64,000 nt of DNA, taken from NCBI RefSeq assembly GCF_000017565.1, contig NC_009719.1, positions 1,550,001-1,614,000 on the forward strand, in the 5' to 3' direction. Positions 1 through 8,441 of the stretch are shown piece by piece. Both the position numbers and the translations under genes were made by a program. This stretch comes from Parvibaculum lavamentivorans DS-1 (GTDB taxonomy: Bacteria; Pseudomonadota; Alphaproteobacteria; Parvibaculales; Parvibaculaceae). The first letter of the stretch is position 1; each line of letters starts with the position of its first letter. The notes beneath the pieces are model-generated. The model saw only the letters and a list, made by a program, of their open reading frames with translations. It was not told where the DNA came from and made no database searches.

Positions 1-1318
1 GTCGGTCACGCCCGGCCAGCAGGTCATCAAGATCGTCCATGACGAACTGGTGGAAATGCTGGGCGGTGCCGAGGCCGATACGTCGATCTCGCTTCGCGCC
101 GCCGCCCCTGTCGTCATCATGATGGTGGGCCTGCAGGGTTCGGGCAAAACCACCTCGACGGCGAAGATCGCCAAGCGCATGACCACGCGCGACAAGCGCC
201 GCATCATGATGGCGTCGCTCGACACGCGCCGTCCCGCCGCGCAGGAACAGTTGAAGATTCTCGGCGAGCAGGCCGGCGTCGCGACGCTGCCGATCGTTGC
301 CGGTCAGCAGCCGGTGCAGATCGCGAAGCGCGCGGTCGAGGCTGCCCGTCTCGGCGGCTTCGATGTGCTGATGCTCGACACGGCGGGCCGTATCCATATC
401 GACGAAGACCTGATGGCGGAAGTCGCGCAGGTGCGCGATGCCGCCAATCCGCACGAGACGCTGCTCGTCGCAGACAGCCTGACCGGCCAGGATGCCGTCA
501 ATGTCGCCGAGCAGTTCAATGCCCGCATCGGCGTCACCGGCATCGTGCTGACGCGCGTCGATGGCGACGGACGCGGCGGCGCCGCGCTTTCGATGCGTGC
601 GGTCACGGGCGTGCCGATCAAGCTTCTCGGCACCGGCGAAAAAATGGACGCGCTGGAGGATTTCCGCGCCGACCGTGTCGCCGGACGCATCCTCGGCATG
701 GGCGACGTCGTCAGCCTTGTCGAGAAAGCCGCCGAAACCATCGACGCCGACAAGGCGAACAAGATGGCCGAGCGCATGCGCAAAGGCCAGTTCGACCTCG
801 ATGACATGGCCGAGCAGCTCGCGCAGATGGGCCGCATGGGCGGCATGAAGGGCGTTCTCGGCCTCCTGCCCGGCGTCGGCAAGGCGCAGATGCAGGCCGC
901 GCAGGCGCATATGGACGACAAGGTGGTGAAGCGCCAGGGCGCGATCATTTCCTCGATGACGAAGGAAGAGCGCCGCAACCCGAAAGTGCTGAATGCAAGC
1001 CGCAAGAAGCGCATCGCGCGCGGCTCCGGCACCGAGGTTCAGGAAATCAACCGCCTGCTGAAGATGCATCGCCAGATGGCGGACATGATGAAGGCGATGG
1101 GCCGCCAGAAGGGCGGCATGTTGAGCAAGCTTTTCGGCGGCGGCGCGCCGGAGATGCCGCCAGAGATGGCGGCGGATCCGAAGGCGCTGCAGAAAATGCT
1201 GCCGCCCGGCGGGCTTCCGCGCGGGCTCGGCGGCGGATTGCCCGGCCTGCCGGGTTCCGGTTTCGGGGGCGGTCTGCCGGGTTTGCCCGGCCTGCCGTCC
1301 GGCAAGAAAAAGAAATGA
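1..1318 (+). CDS. ffh: Signal recognition particle protein Ffh (5' end outside window)
   Basis: GTPase subunit of the signal recognition particle; with 4.5S RNA it directs nascent membrane and secreted proteins to FtsY. The frame is already open at base 2, so the start lies upstream; by comparison with E. coli Ffh roughly 65-70 N-terminal residues (the N domain) are missing. Visible in order are the P-loop GLQGSGKTT, DTRRPAAQEQL, the G3 motif DTAGR and the G4-region TRVDGDGRGG. The methionine-rich M domain (MGRMGGMKG onward) follows. G4 reads TRVD where most Ffh proteins have TKxD. The C-terminus ends in a glycine/proline tail with repeated GLPG units and a KKKK end. It leads the usual ffh-rpsP-rimM-trmD-rplS order. 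Confidence 0.97.
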   Translation, partial: SVTPGQQVIKIVHDELVEMLGGAEADTSISLRAAAPVVIMMVGLQGSGKTTSTAKIAKRMTTRDKRRIMMASLDTRRPAAQEQLKILGEQAGVATLPIVAGQQPVQIAKRAVEAARLGGFDVLMLDTAGRIHIDEDLMAEVAQVRDAANPHETLLVADSLTGQDAVNVAEQFNARIGVTGIVLTRVDGDGRGGAALSMRAVTGVPIKLLGTGEKMDALEDFRADRVAGRILGMGDVVSLVEKAAETIDADKANKMAERMRKGQFDLDDMAEQLAQMGRMGGMKGVLGLLPGVGKAQMQAAQAHMDDKVVKRQGAIISSMTKEERRNPKVLNASRKKRIARGSGTEVQEINRLLKMHRQMADMMKAMGRQKGGMLSKLFGGGAPEMPPEMAADPKALQKMLPPGGLPRGLGGGLPGLPGSGFGGGLPGLPGLPSGKKKK

Positions 1319-1398
1319 ACCCTGCCTGCGGGCATGGTTCGCATACGGATTAACTGGTTTGCCGGCATCTCGCCGGATCACTTGAAAGGTAAGACAAG

Positions 1399-1824
1399 AT
1401 GGCTCTGAAAATCCGGCTCGCTCGTGGCGGCGCCAAGAAGCGGCCCTTCTACCGCGTCGTGATCGCTGATACGCGTTCGCCCCGCGACGGCCGCTTCATC
1501 GAGAAGATCGGCACGTTCAATCCGCTCCTGCCGAAGGACAATGCGGAACGCATCAAGGTAGATATCGAACGCGCGAAGCATTGGCTCTCCGTCGGCGCGC
1601 TGCCGACCGACCGTGTTGCCCGCTTCCTCGACGATGCCGGCGTCTACACGCGCAAGGCGCGCAGCAACCCGGAAAAGTCGAAGCCGAAGGCGAAGGCGCA
1701 GGAGCGTCTCGAAGCCGCTCGCATGGCGGAAGAAGAAGCCGCCGCAGCCGCGAAGGCCGCTGCCGAGGCGCCCGCCGAGGAAGCGCCCGCTGCCGAGGCT
1801 CCTGCCGAAGAGGCGCAGGCGTAA
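1399..1824 (+). CDS. rpsP: 30S ribosomal protein S16
   Basis: Small-subunit ribosomal protein needed for 30S assembly. The product is 141 residues. The first ~80 carry the family pattern (start [20 protein letters not shown], then [17 protein letters not shown]). Residues from about 105 form an Ala/Glu/Pro-rich tail that is longer than in E. coli S16 (82 aa); such tails are common in alphaproteobacteria. The ATG is preceded by an AAGGTAAGAC stretch that can serve as ribosome binding site. It sits 80 bp after ffh and 21 bp before rimM, consistent with one operon. Confidence 0.98.
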   Translation: MALKIRLARGGAKKRPFYRVVIADTRSPRDGRFIEKIGTFNPLLPKDNAERIKVDIERAKHWLSVGALPTDRVARFLDDAGVYTRKARSNPEKSKPKAKAQERLEAARMAEEEAAAAAKAAAEAPAEEAPAAEAPAEEAQA

Positions 1825-1845
1825 TTTCGCTTGCGCATCGCGCCG

Positions 1846-2412
1846 ATGGCCCCCACGCCGGATAGAGACGGGCAGGATAAGAAAGTCTGTCTTGGCGTCG
1901 TCACCGGCGCGCATGGCGTGCGCGGACTTGTCCGCGTGAAGCCCTATACCGAGATGCCGGAAGGCGTCGCGGCTTATGGGCCGGTCGAGACGAAGGATGG
2001 CGCGACCTCCTTTGCGATTTCGCTGAAGGGGATGGCGAAGGATCTCGTCATCTGCAAGCTCGAAGGGGTGGACGACCGCGACGTGGCGGCCGCGCTCAGG
2101 GGTACGGAGCTTTACGTGCCCCGCGAGCGCCTGCCCCGGGCGAGCGGCGATGAGGAGGGCTGGTATTATGCCGACCTCATCGGGCTTCGCGCGGTGGGCC
2201 TGGATGGCCGGGATTATGGCCGGATCGCCGGGGTCGAGAATTTCGGGGCGGGCGACCTCCTCGAGATCGCGCCGGCCGAGGGCGGCCAGACGGTTCTGAT
2301 GGGCTTCACGGACGAGAACGTCCCCGAAGTCGATATTGCGGGCGGGCGGGTCGTGATCGATCCGCCGGCCGGCACGTTCGGGGACGATGCTGAAGCGGAG
2401 CGGGGCGAATGA
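1846..2412 (+). CDS. rimM: Ribosome maturation factor RimM
   Basis: Binds S19 and helps mature the 30S head. The N-terminal RimM domain shows [19 protein letters not shown] near residues 10-28; the C-terminal half is the PRC-barrel domain ([14 protein letters not shown], ending PPAGTFG). About 188 residues, normal for the family. The start is uncertain: ATG at 1846 is chosen, but an in-frame TTG at 1831 would add five residues and neither has a strong Shine-Dalgarno. Its TGA overlaps the trmD ATG (ATGA at 2409), so the two are likely translationally coupled. Confidence 0.95.
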   Translation: MAPTPDRDGQDKKVCLGVVTGAHGVRGLVRVKPYTEMPEGVAAYGPVETKDGATSFAISLKGMAKDLVICKLEGVDDRDVAAALRGTELYVPRERLPRASGDEEGWYYADLIGLRAVGLDGRDYGRIAGVENFGAGDLLEIAPAEGGQTVLMGFTDENVPEVDIAGGRVVIDPPAGTFGDDAEAERGE

Positions 2413-3116
2413 CTGGCGCATGGTCGGCAAGCGTCCTGACGCTCTTCCCGGAGATGTTTCCGGGGCCGCTCGGCGTTTCGCTGGCGGGCAGGGCGCTCGA
2501 AGCCGGGCTCTGGCGGCTGGAGGCGGTGGACATTCGCGGGTTCGCGCGCGATAAGCACCGCTCCGTGGACGATACGCCCGCGGGCGGCGGGCCCGGCATG
2601 GTGATGCGGGCCGATGTCGTGGCGGCGGCGGTCGATGCGGTTCACCCTCAGGGCGATCCGAGGCCGCTGATCTATCTGAGCCCGAGGGGGCGGCCGCTCA
2701 CGCAGGCCCGCGTCCGGGAGCTGGCGGCGGGTCCGGGGGTGGCGCTTCTCTGCGGCCGCTTCGAGGGGCTCGACCAGCGGGTCATAGAGGCCCGCCAGAT
2801 GGAAGAGATCAGCCTCGGGGATTTCGTCCTTTCGGGCGGGGAACCGGCGGCTCTGGCGCTTCTCGATGCCGTTATCCGGCTGTTGCCGGGGGTAATGGGC
2901 AAGGAAGCGTCGGGCGAAGACGAGAGTTTCGAGAGCGGGCTTCTTGAATACCCGCATTATACGCGGCCCCAGAGCTTCGAGGACCGCGAGATTCCGCCGG
3001 TTTTGACCTCTGGCGACCATGCAAAGGTTAAGGCATGGCGCCGGGAGCGGGCGGAAGAGACGACAAGGCAAAGACGGCCGGACCTTTGGGAGAAATTTCT
3101 CAAGGGACGGACCTAA
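2409..3116 (+). CDS. trmD: tRNA (guanine-N1)-methyltransferase TrmD
   Basis: Methylates G37 at N1 in tRNAs reading CNN codons, using SAM, to prevent frameshifting. 235 residues, full length. Family motifs visible: [40 protein letters not shown] and [18 protein letters not shown], the last two forming the trefoil-knot SAM pocket, followed by [13 protein letters not shown]. The C-terminal helical domain ends [23 protein letters not shown]. The start codon overlaps the rimM stop by four bases. Followed by rplS after about 100 bp. Confidence 0.98.
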   Translation: MTGAWSASVLTLFPEMFPGPLGVSLAGRALEAGLWRLEAVDIRGFARDKHRSVDDTPAGGGPGMVMRADVVAAAVDAVHPQGDPRPLIYLSPRGRPLTQARVRELAAGPGVALLCGRFEGLDQRVIEARQMEEISLGDFVLSGGEPAALALLDAVIRLLPGVMGKEASGEDESFESGLLEYPHYTRPQSFEDREIPPVLTSGDHAKVKAWRRERAEETTRQRRPDLWEKFLKGRT

Positions 3117-3217
3117 AGACAGTCGCCATTGCGCGATAATTGTGTTACGGAAGCGCGCTTCCCGGGCGGGATCGTCCCATATGAGCCCGGAGCGCCTTCA
3201 TATCGAGGTTGAGACCC

Positions 3218-3610
3218 ATGAATATCATCGAGCAGATCGACCAGGAGCAGATGGCAACGCTTACGGGCGGCAAGACCATCCCCGATTTCGCACCCGGCGA
3301 CACGCTGCAGGTCAATGTGAAGGTGGTTGAAGGCACGCGCGAGCGCCTGCAGGCCTATGAAGGCGTCTGCATTGCGCGCGCTGGCGGCGGCATCAACGAG
3401 AACTTCACGGTTCGCAAGATTTCCTACGGCGAAGGCGTCGAGCGCGTATTCCCGCTCTACAGCCCGCTTGTCGACTCGATCAAGGTCGTCCGCAAGGGCC
3501 GCGTTCGTCGCGCCAAGCTTTATTACCTGCGCGGTCTGCGCGGTAAGGCCGCCCGAATTACCGAGAAAAAGCAGGACAAGACCCGCAGCCAAGAGACCGG
3601 CGCAGCCTGA
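3218..3610 (+). CDS. rplS: 50S ribosomal protein L19
   Basis: Large-subunit protein at the 30S-50S interface. 130 residues. Family motifs: [47 protein letters not shown] and [19 protein letters not shown] at 3218 is preferred over an in-frame TTG three codons upstream because GAGGTTGAGA lies just before it and homologues start MNII. Last gene of the ffh-rplS run; a strong terminator follows. Confidence 0.98.
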   Translation: MNIIEQIDQEQMATLTGGKTIPDFAPGDTLQVNVKVVEGTRERLQAYEGVCIARAGGGINENFTVRKISYGEGVERVFPLYSPLVDSIKVVRKGRVRRAKLYYLRGLRGKAARITEKKQDKTRSQETGAA

Positions 3611-3640
3611 TTTCGTCCGCATCCGCGGAGACTGGTTCGA

Positions 3641-3680
3641 AAAGCGGGCAGGGCGCCAAAGCGCCCGGGCCCGCTTTTTC
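3641..3680 (+). terminator. Rho-independent terminator after rplS
   Basis: AAAGCGGGC pairs with GCCCGCTTT, with an inner GGGCGC/GCGCCC stem and a CAAA loop, followed by a T run. It separates the ribosomal-protein operon from leuC. Confidence 0.9.
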
Positions 3681-3782
3681 CGTTATGGGGCTCCGGCGAT
3701 ATTTATCTGAACAGAATAGGCAAGTGACGGGACTGCTTTCGGCGATGGATCGCCGGTGAGGGCCCGAAGGAGGATAGAGAAA

Positions 3783-5204
3783 ATGGCACCCCGTACCATG
3801 TACGACAAAATCTGGGATGCCCATCTGGTCGAGATGGCTGAGGACGGCACGGGCCTCCTCTATATCGACAGGCATCTGGTGCATGAAGTGACGAGCCCGC
3901 AGGCCTTCGAGGGCCTGCGCATGGCGAAGCGCCAGGTCCACGCGCCGCAGAAGACGCTCGCCGTCGCCGACCACAACGTGCCGACGACCGACCGCTCCAA
4001 GGGCATCGCGGATGAGGAAAGCCGCATCCAGGTCGAGACGCTCGAACATAACGCGCAGGATTTCGGCGTCGAATATCTCCAGATGTCCGACATTCGCCAG
4101 GGCATCGTGCATATCGTCGGGCCGGAACAGGGCTTCACGCTGCCCGGCACCACCATCGTCTGCGGCGACAGCCACACCTCCACGCATGGCGCCTTCGGCG
4201 CGCTGGCGCATGGCATCGGCACGTCCGAGGTCGAGCATGTGCTCGCGACCCAGACGCTGATCCAGTCCAAAGCGAAGAACATGCGGATCAATGTGGTCGG
4301 CAAGGCGCCCGAAGGCTTCACCGCGAAAGACATCGTACTCGCCATCATCGGCGAAATCGGCACGGCGGGCGGCACCGGCTATGTCATCGAATATGCGGGC
4401 GAAGCGATCCGCGACCTTTCCATGGAAGGCCGCATGACCGTCTGCAACATGACGATCGAAGGCGGCGCCCGCGCCGGCCTCATCGCGCCGGACGACAAGA
4501 CCTATGCCTATCTCGAAGGCCGCCCGCGCGCGCCCAAGGGTAAGGCGTGGGAAATGGCGGTCGAGTACTGGAAGACGCTGCCTTCCGACCCCGATGCGAA
4601 GTTCGACAAGGAAATCACCATCGACATCGCCAACCTGCCGCCGCTCATCACCTGGGGCACGAGCCCGGAAAACGTCATCAAGATCACGGATCGCATTCCC
4701 GATCCGAAGGACGTGGCAGACCCGTCGCATGCGAAATCGATGCAGCGTGCGCTCGACTATATGGGCCTCACGCCCGGCACGCCGATCAATGAAGTGAAGA
4801 TCGACCGCGTCTTCATCGGCTCCTGCACGAACGGCCGTATCGAAGACCTGCGCGCCGCCGCCGTCATCGCCGAAAAGGCGATCAAGGCGGGCCGCAAGGT
4901 TGCCTCGACCGTCAATGCGATGGTCGTGCCCGGTTCCGGCCTCGTGAAGGAGCAGGCGGAGAAGGAAGGTCTCGACAAGATATTCCTCGAAGCGGGCTTT
5001 GAGTGGCGCGAGCCCGGCTGCTCCATGTGCCTTGCGATGAACGCCGACAAGCTCGCGCCCGGTGAACGCTGTGCGTCGACATCCAACCGCAACTTCGAAG
5101 GCCGCCAGGGCCGCGGCGGACGCACGCATCTCGTCTCGCCCGCCATGGCGGTCGCGGCGGCGATCGAAGGCCATTTCACCGATGTGCGCGAATTCGGGAA
5201 CTGA
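3783..5204 (+). CDS. leuC: 3-isopropylmalate dehydratase large subunit
   Basis: With LeuD isomerises 2-isopropylmalate to 3-isopropylmalate in leucine synthesis, using a [4Fe-4S] cluster. 473 residues. The three cluster cysteines are visible: Cys348 ([10 protein letters not shown]) and Cys413/Cys416 (PGCSMC). Other motifs: [11 protein letters not shown] near 62 and [23 protein letters not shown] near 127. ATG at 3783 is chosen because it follows AAGGAGGATAGAGA; the frame is open upstream to 3756 without support. First of the leuC-leuD-leuB genes, 10 bp from leuD. Confidence 0.98.
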   Translation: MAPRTMYDKIWDAHLVEMAEDGTGLLYIDRHLVHEVTSPQAFEGLRMAKRQVHAPQKTLAVADHNVPTTDRSKGIADEESRIQVETLEHNAQDFGVEYLQMSDIRQGIVHIVGPEQGFTLPGTTIVCGDSHTSTHGAFGALAHGIGTSEVEHVLATQTLIQSKAKNMRINVVGKAPEGFTAKDIVLAIIGEIGTAGGTGYVIEYAGEAIRDLSMEGRMTVCNMTIEGGARAGLIAPDDKTYAYLEGRPRAPKGKAWEMAVEYWKTLPSDPDAKFDKEITIDIANLPPLITWGTSPENVIKITDRIPDPKDVADPSHAKSMQRALDYMGLTPGTPINEVKIDRVFIGSCTNGRIEDLRAAAVIAEKAIKAGRKVASTVNAMVVPGSGLVKEQAEKEGLDKIFLEAGFEWREPGCSMCLAMNADKLAPGERCASTSNRNFEGRQGRGGRTHLVSPAMAVAAAIEGHFTDVREFGN

Positions 5205-5214
5205 GGAAACGTAG

Positions 5215-5820
5215 ATGGACAAGTTCAACAAGTTGACGGGCGTCGCGGCGCCGCTGCCGATCATCAATGTCGATACCGACATGATCATCCCGAAGCAGTT
5301 CCTGAAGACGATCAAGCGCACGGGGCTCGGCAAGAACCTCTTCGACGAGATGCGCTATGACGATAATGGCAACGAGATTCCGGATTTCGTGCTGAACAAG
5401 CCGGCTTACCGGAACGCGCAGATTCTCGTCACCGGCGAGAATTTCGGCTGCGGTTCGAGCCGCGAACATGCGCCCTGGGCGCTGCTCGATTTCGGCATCC
5501 GCTGCGTGATCGCACCGAGCTTCGCCGACATTTTCTACAACAACTGTTTCCAGAACGGCATTCTCCCCATCGTCCTGCCGCAGGAAGAAGTCGACAAGCT
5601 GATGGACGATGCGGAGCGCGGCTCGAACGCGATCATCACCGTCGATCTCGAAGCTCAGGAGATCCGGGGTCCGGATGGCGGCGTCATCAAGTTCGACGTC
5701 GATCCCTTCCGCAAACATTGCATGCTGAACGGCCTCGACGGCGTCGGCCTGACGCTCCAGAAGGAAGCGGAGATCGCCACCTTCGAAAAGAAACTCGAAG
5801 AAACGCAGCCCTGGCTCTGA
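5215..5820 (+). CDS. leuD: 3-isopropylmalate dehydratase small subunit
   Basis: Small, substrate-specificity subunit of isopropylmalate isomerase. 201 residues, normal. Motifs: [14 protein letters not shown] near 22-35, the swivelling-domain signature [21 protein letters not shown], then [21 protein letters not shown]. The ATG follows a GAGGAAACGTAG site directly after leuC, and leuB starts 22 bp later. Confidence 0.98.
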   Translation: MDKFNKLTGVAAPLPIINVDTDMIIPKQFLKTIKRTGLGKNLFDEMRYDDNGNEIPDFVLNKPAYRNAQILVTGENFGCGSSREHAPWALLDFGIRCVIAPSFADIFYNNCFQNGILPIVLPQEEVDKLMDDAERGSNAIITVDLEAQEIRGPDGGVIKFDVDPFRKHCMLNGLDGVGLTLQKEAEIATFEKKLEETQPWL

Positions 5821-5842
5821 CCCTCGAAGCGAAGAAAAGTAA

Positions 5843-6949
5843 ATGACAAGAAACATCCTCATCGTCGCCGGCGACGGCATCGGCCCGGAAGTCATGGGCG
5901 AAGTCGAGCGCGTGATCGGCTGGTTCAACGACAATCGCAAGTTCGACGCGAAGATCGAAAACGAGCTTGTCGGCGGCTGCTGCTACGACGCGCATGGCGT
6001 CGCGGTGACGGACGAGACGGTCGAGAAGGCGAAGCGCGCGGATGCCGTCATGCTCGGCGCGGTGGGCGGGCCGAAATGGGATAACGTGCCTTACGAGGGC
6101 CGCCCGGAAGCCGGCCTGCTGCGGCTGCGCAAGGATCTCGAACTCTTCGCGAACCTTCGTCCCGCGCTCTGCTTCGCGGCGCTCGCGGACGCATCCTCGC
6201 TGAAGCGCGAGATCGTCGAGGGCCTCGACATCATGATCGTGCGCGAGCTCACCGGCGGCGTCTATTTCGGCGAGCCGAAGGAAATCACCGATCTCGGCAA
6301 TGGCGAGCGGCGCGGCGTCGACACGCAGGTCTATACGACGAGCGAAATCCGCCGTATTGCGGAAGTCGCCTTCGATCTCGCGAAGAAGCGCGACAATCGC
6401 GTCATGTCGGTCGAGAAGCGCAACGTGATGAAGTCCGGCGTCCTCTGGTACGAGGAAGTGAAGACGCTCCACGGTGAGAAGTTCTCCGACGTGAAGCTCG
6501 AGCACATGCTGGCCGACAATTGCGCCATGCAGCTCGTGCGCAATCCGAAGCAGTTCGACGTGATCGTCACCGACAATCTCTTCGGCGACGTCCTCTCCGA
6601 CATCGCCTCCATGCTCACGGGCTCGCTCGGCATGCTGCCTTCCGCCTCGCTCGGCGCGAAGGATGCGAGCGGCAAGGCCTGCGCCATGTATGAGCCGGTG
6701 CATGGCTCCGCGCCCGACATCGCGGGCACGGGCGCGGCCAATCCCATCGCCTCGATCCTCAGCTTCGCCATGGCGCTTCGTTACACGTTCGAGCTCGGCG
6801 CCGATGCCGACCTGCTCGAAAAAGCGGTCGACAAGGTGCTCGCCGACGGGCTCCGCACCGGCGACATCATGCAGCCGGGCATGAAGAAAGTCGGCACAAA
6901 GGAAATGGGCGACGCCATCCTCGCCGCCCTCGCGAAACTGAACGGATAG
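5843..6949 (+). CDS. leuB: 3-isopropylmalate dehydrogenase
   Basis: Oxidatively decarboxylates 3-isopropylmalate to 2-oxoisocaproate with NAD+ and Mg2+. 368 residues. Visible motifs are [11 protein letters not shown] at the N-terminus, [10 protein letters not shown], the substrate-binding arginines in [17 protein letters not shown], the [10 protein letters not shown] loop, [10 protein letters not shown] with the catalytic lysine, [27 protein letters not shown] with metal-binding aspartates, and [12 protein letters not shown]. Final gene of the leu cluster; asd follows after a palindromic repeat. Confidence 0.98.
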   Translation: MTRNILIVAGDGIGPEVMGEVERVIGWFNDNRKFDAKIENELVGGCCYDAHGVAVTDETVEKAKRADAVMLGAVGGPKWDNVPYEGRPEAGLLRLRKDLELFANLRPALCFAALADASSLKREIVEGLDIMIVRELTGGVYFGEPKEITDLGNGERRGVDTQVYTTSEIRRIAEVAFDLAKKRDNRVMSVEKRNVMKSGVLWYEEVKTLHGEKFSDVKLEHMLADNCAMQLVRNPKQFDVIVTDNLFGDVLSDIASMLTGSLGMLPSASLGAKDASGKACAMYEPVHGSAPDIAGTGAANPIASILSFAMALRYTFELGADADLLEKAVDKVLADGLRTGDIMQPGMKKVGTKEMGDAILAALAKLNG

Positions 6950-7023
6950 ACGAGAAAATCCCGGGGTTCTCCGCTCGCTGCACTCGCCGGGGAGACCTTC
7001 GAGATTAGATCACTTCCCCAAGC

Positions 7024-7114
7024 CGTCATGGCCCGGCTTGTCCGGGCCATCCACGTCTTTGGCGACGTTCATTGAAGGAAGACGTGGATGACCCGCATAA
7101 AGCGGGTCATGACG
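7024..7114. repeat. Dispersed palindromic repeat between leuB and asd
   Basis: About 91 bp with nested symmetry. The outer arms CGTCATG and CATGACG enclose two hairpins built on GCCCGG/CCGGGC (7031-7047) and ACCCGC/GCGGGT (7091-7107), with a CCACGTCTT/AAGACGTGG pair between them. The GCCCGGCTTGTCCGGGC core is typical of dispersed intergenic repeats in rhizobial and related genomes. It could act as a bidirectional RNA hairpin. Confidence 0.75.
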
Positions 7115-7144
7115 CATAAGGCAAAGAGCCGAGGAGAAACACTC

Positions 7145-8167
7145 ATGGGCTACAAGATTGCCGTTCTCGGCGCCACGGGCAATGTGGGGCAGGAGATGCT
7201 GAGCATTCTCGCCGAGCGCGCGTTTCCGGCGGATGAGGTCGTGGCGCTGGCGTCGCGCCGCAGCCAGGGCACGGAAGTCTCCTATGGCGACCGCACGCTC
7301 AAGGTGAAGACGCTCGACACCTATGATTTCAAAGGCACCGATATCTGCCTGATGGCGACGACGGGCGCCATGTCCGCCGAATGGGCGCCGAAGATCGCGG
7401 CAAAGGGCTGCGTCGTCATCGACAATTCGTCGCGCTGGCGCATGGATGCGGATGTGCCGCTGATCGTGCCGGAAGTGAACGCGGCCGCCATCGCCGGTTA
7501 CACGAAGAAGAACATCATCGCCAATCCGAATTGCTCGACGGCGCAGATGGTCGTGGCGCTGAAGCCGCTGCATGATGCCGCCGGCATCCGCCGCGTCGTC
7601 GTCTCGACCTATCAGTCGGTGTCCGGCGCGGGCAAGGAGGCGATGGACGAGCTCTTCACGCAGACGCGCGCGATCTTCGTCAATGACGCGCTGGTCAACG
7701 AGAACTTCACCAAGCAGATCGCCTTCAACGTCATCCCCCATATCGACGATTTCATGGAGGATGGGCAGACGAAGGAAGAATGGAAAATGACGGTCGAGAC
7801 GAAGAAGATTCTCGACCCGAAGATCAAGGTGACGGCCACCTGCGTCCGCGTGCCCGTCTTTGTCGGTCATTCGGAAGCGATCAATATCGAGTTCGAGCGG
7901 CCGATCTCGGATGAGGAGGCGCGCGAGATATTGCGCGAGGCGCCGGGCTGCCTCGTCGTCGACAAGCATGAGGATGGCGGCTATGTCACGCCCATCGAAT
8001 GCGTCGGCGATTATGCGACCTATATCAGCCGCATCCGCGTCGATCCGACCGTCGAAAACGGCCTCAATATCTGGGTCGTGTCGGACAATCTGCGCAAGGG
8101 CGCGGCGCTCAATGCGGTCCAGATTGCCGAAATTCTGGGCGCGCGCTACCTGAAAAAGGCGGCCTGA
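7145..8167 (+). CDS. asd: Aspartate-semialdehyde dehydrogenase
   Basis: Reduces aspartyl phosphate to aspartate semialdehyde with NADPH, the branch point for lysine, diaminopimelate, threonine and methionine. 340 residues. N-terminal nucleotide motif GATGNVGQEML; catalytic Cys130 in NPNCSTAQ; Arg235 and His242 in RVPVFVGHSEAINIEF bind substrate and act as base. ATG at 7145 follows CCGAGGAGAAAC; the frame extends further upstream through the repeat but has no support there. A terminator follows, so it is probably a single-gene unit. Confidence 0.97.
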   Translation: MGYKIAVLGATGNVGQEMLSILAERAFPADEVVALASRRSQGTEVSYGDRTLKVKTLDTYDFKGTDICLMATTGAMSAEWAPKIAAKGCVVIDNSSRWRMDADVPLIVPEVNAAAIAGYTKKNIIANPNCSTAQMVVALKPLHDAAGIRRVVVSTYQSVSGAGKEAMDELFTQTRAIFVNDALVNENFTKQIAFNVIPHIDDFMEDGQTKEEWKMTVETKKILDPKIKVTATCVRVPVFVGHSEAINIEFERPISDEEAREILREAPGCLVVDKHEDGGYVTPIECVGDYATYISRIRVDPTVENGLNIWVVSDNLRKGAALNAVQIAEILGARYLKKAA

Positions 8168-8209
8168 CCCTCGCCCCTTCGCGAATGAGAAGAACGGCAA
8201 ACCAATACC

Positions 8210-8247
8210 CGCCGGCGCATGAGAATGCGCCGGCGTTGCATTTTTTC
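8210..8247 (+). terminator. Rho-independent terminator after asd
   Basis: CGCCGGCGCAT (8210-8220) pairs with ATGCGCCGGCG (8225-8235), followed by a T-rich tail ending in six T. The rest of the gap to 8441 is AT-richer than its surroundings and presumably holds the promoter of the next gene; no clear sigma-54 site was found. Confidence 0.88.
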
Positions 8248-8441
8248 GCCCTCGGTCTTTCCGGGAGGATTGATCCGTTTACTGATTTTTGCTCCGCGCC
8301 GTTAACCTTCCGATAAGTCATGCATAAAATATGGGCAGGAAATCCCTTGCATTTGTGCGCCTTGCAGCTTTTCCGACTGCTAAAAAATTAACCTCTCACC
8401 TTGATAGTCCCTTGGTCGCGTCAAGCTATCGGGGCTGAAAA

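Noticed and set aside
8330-8441. Sigma-54 promoter before the Amt-kinase gene
   Set aside because: A GG...TTGCA pattern exists but the GG to GC distance is 9 or 14 and not 10, so it does not meet the -24/-12 rule.
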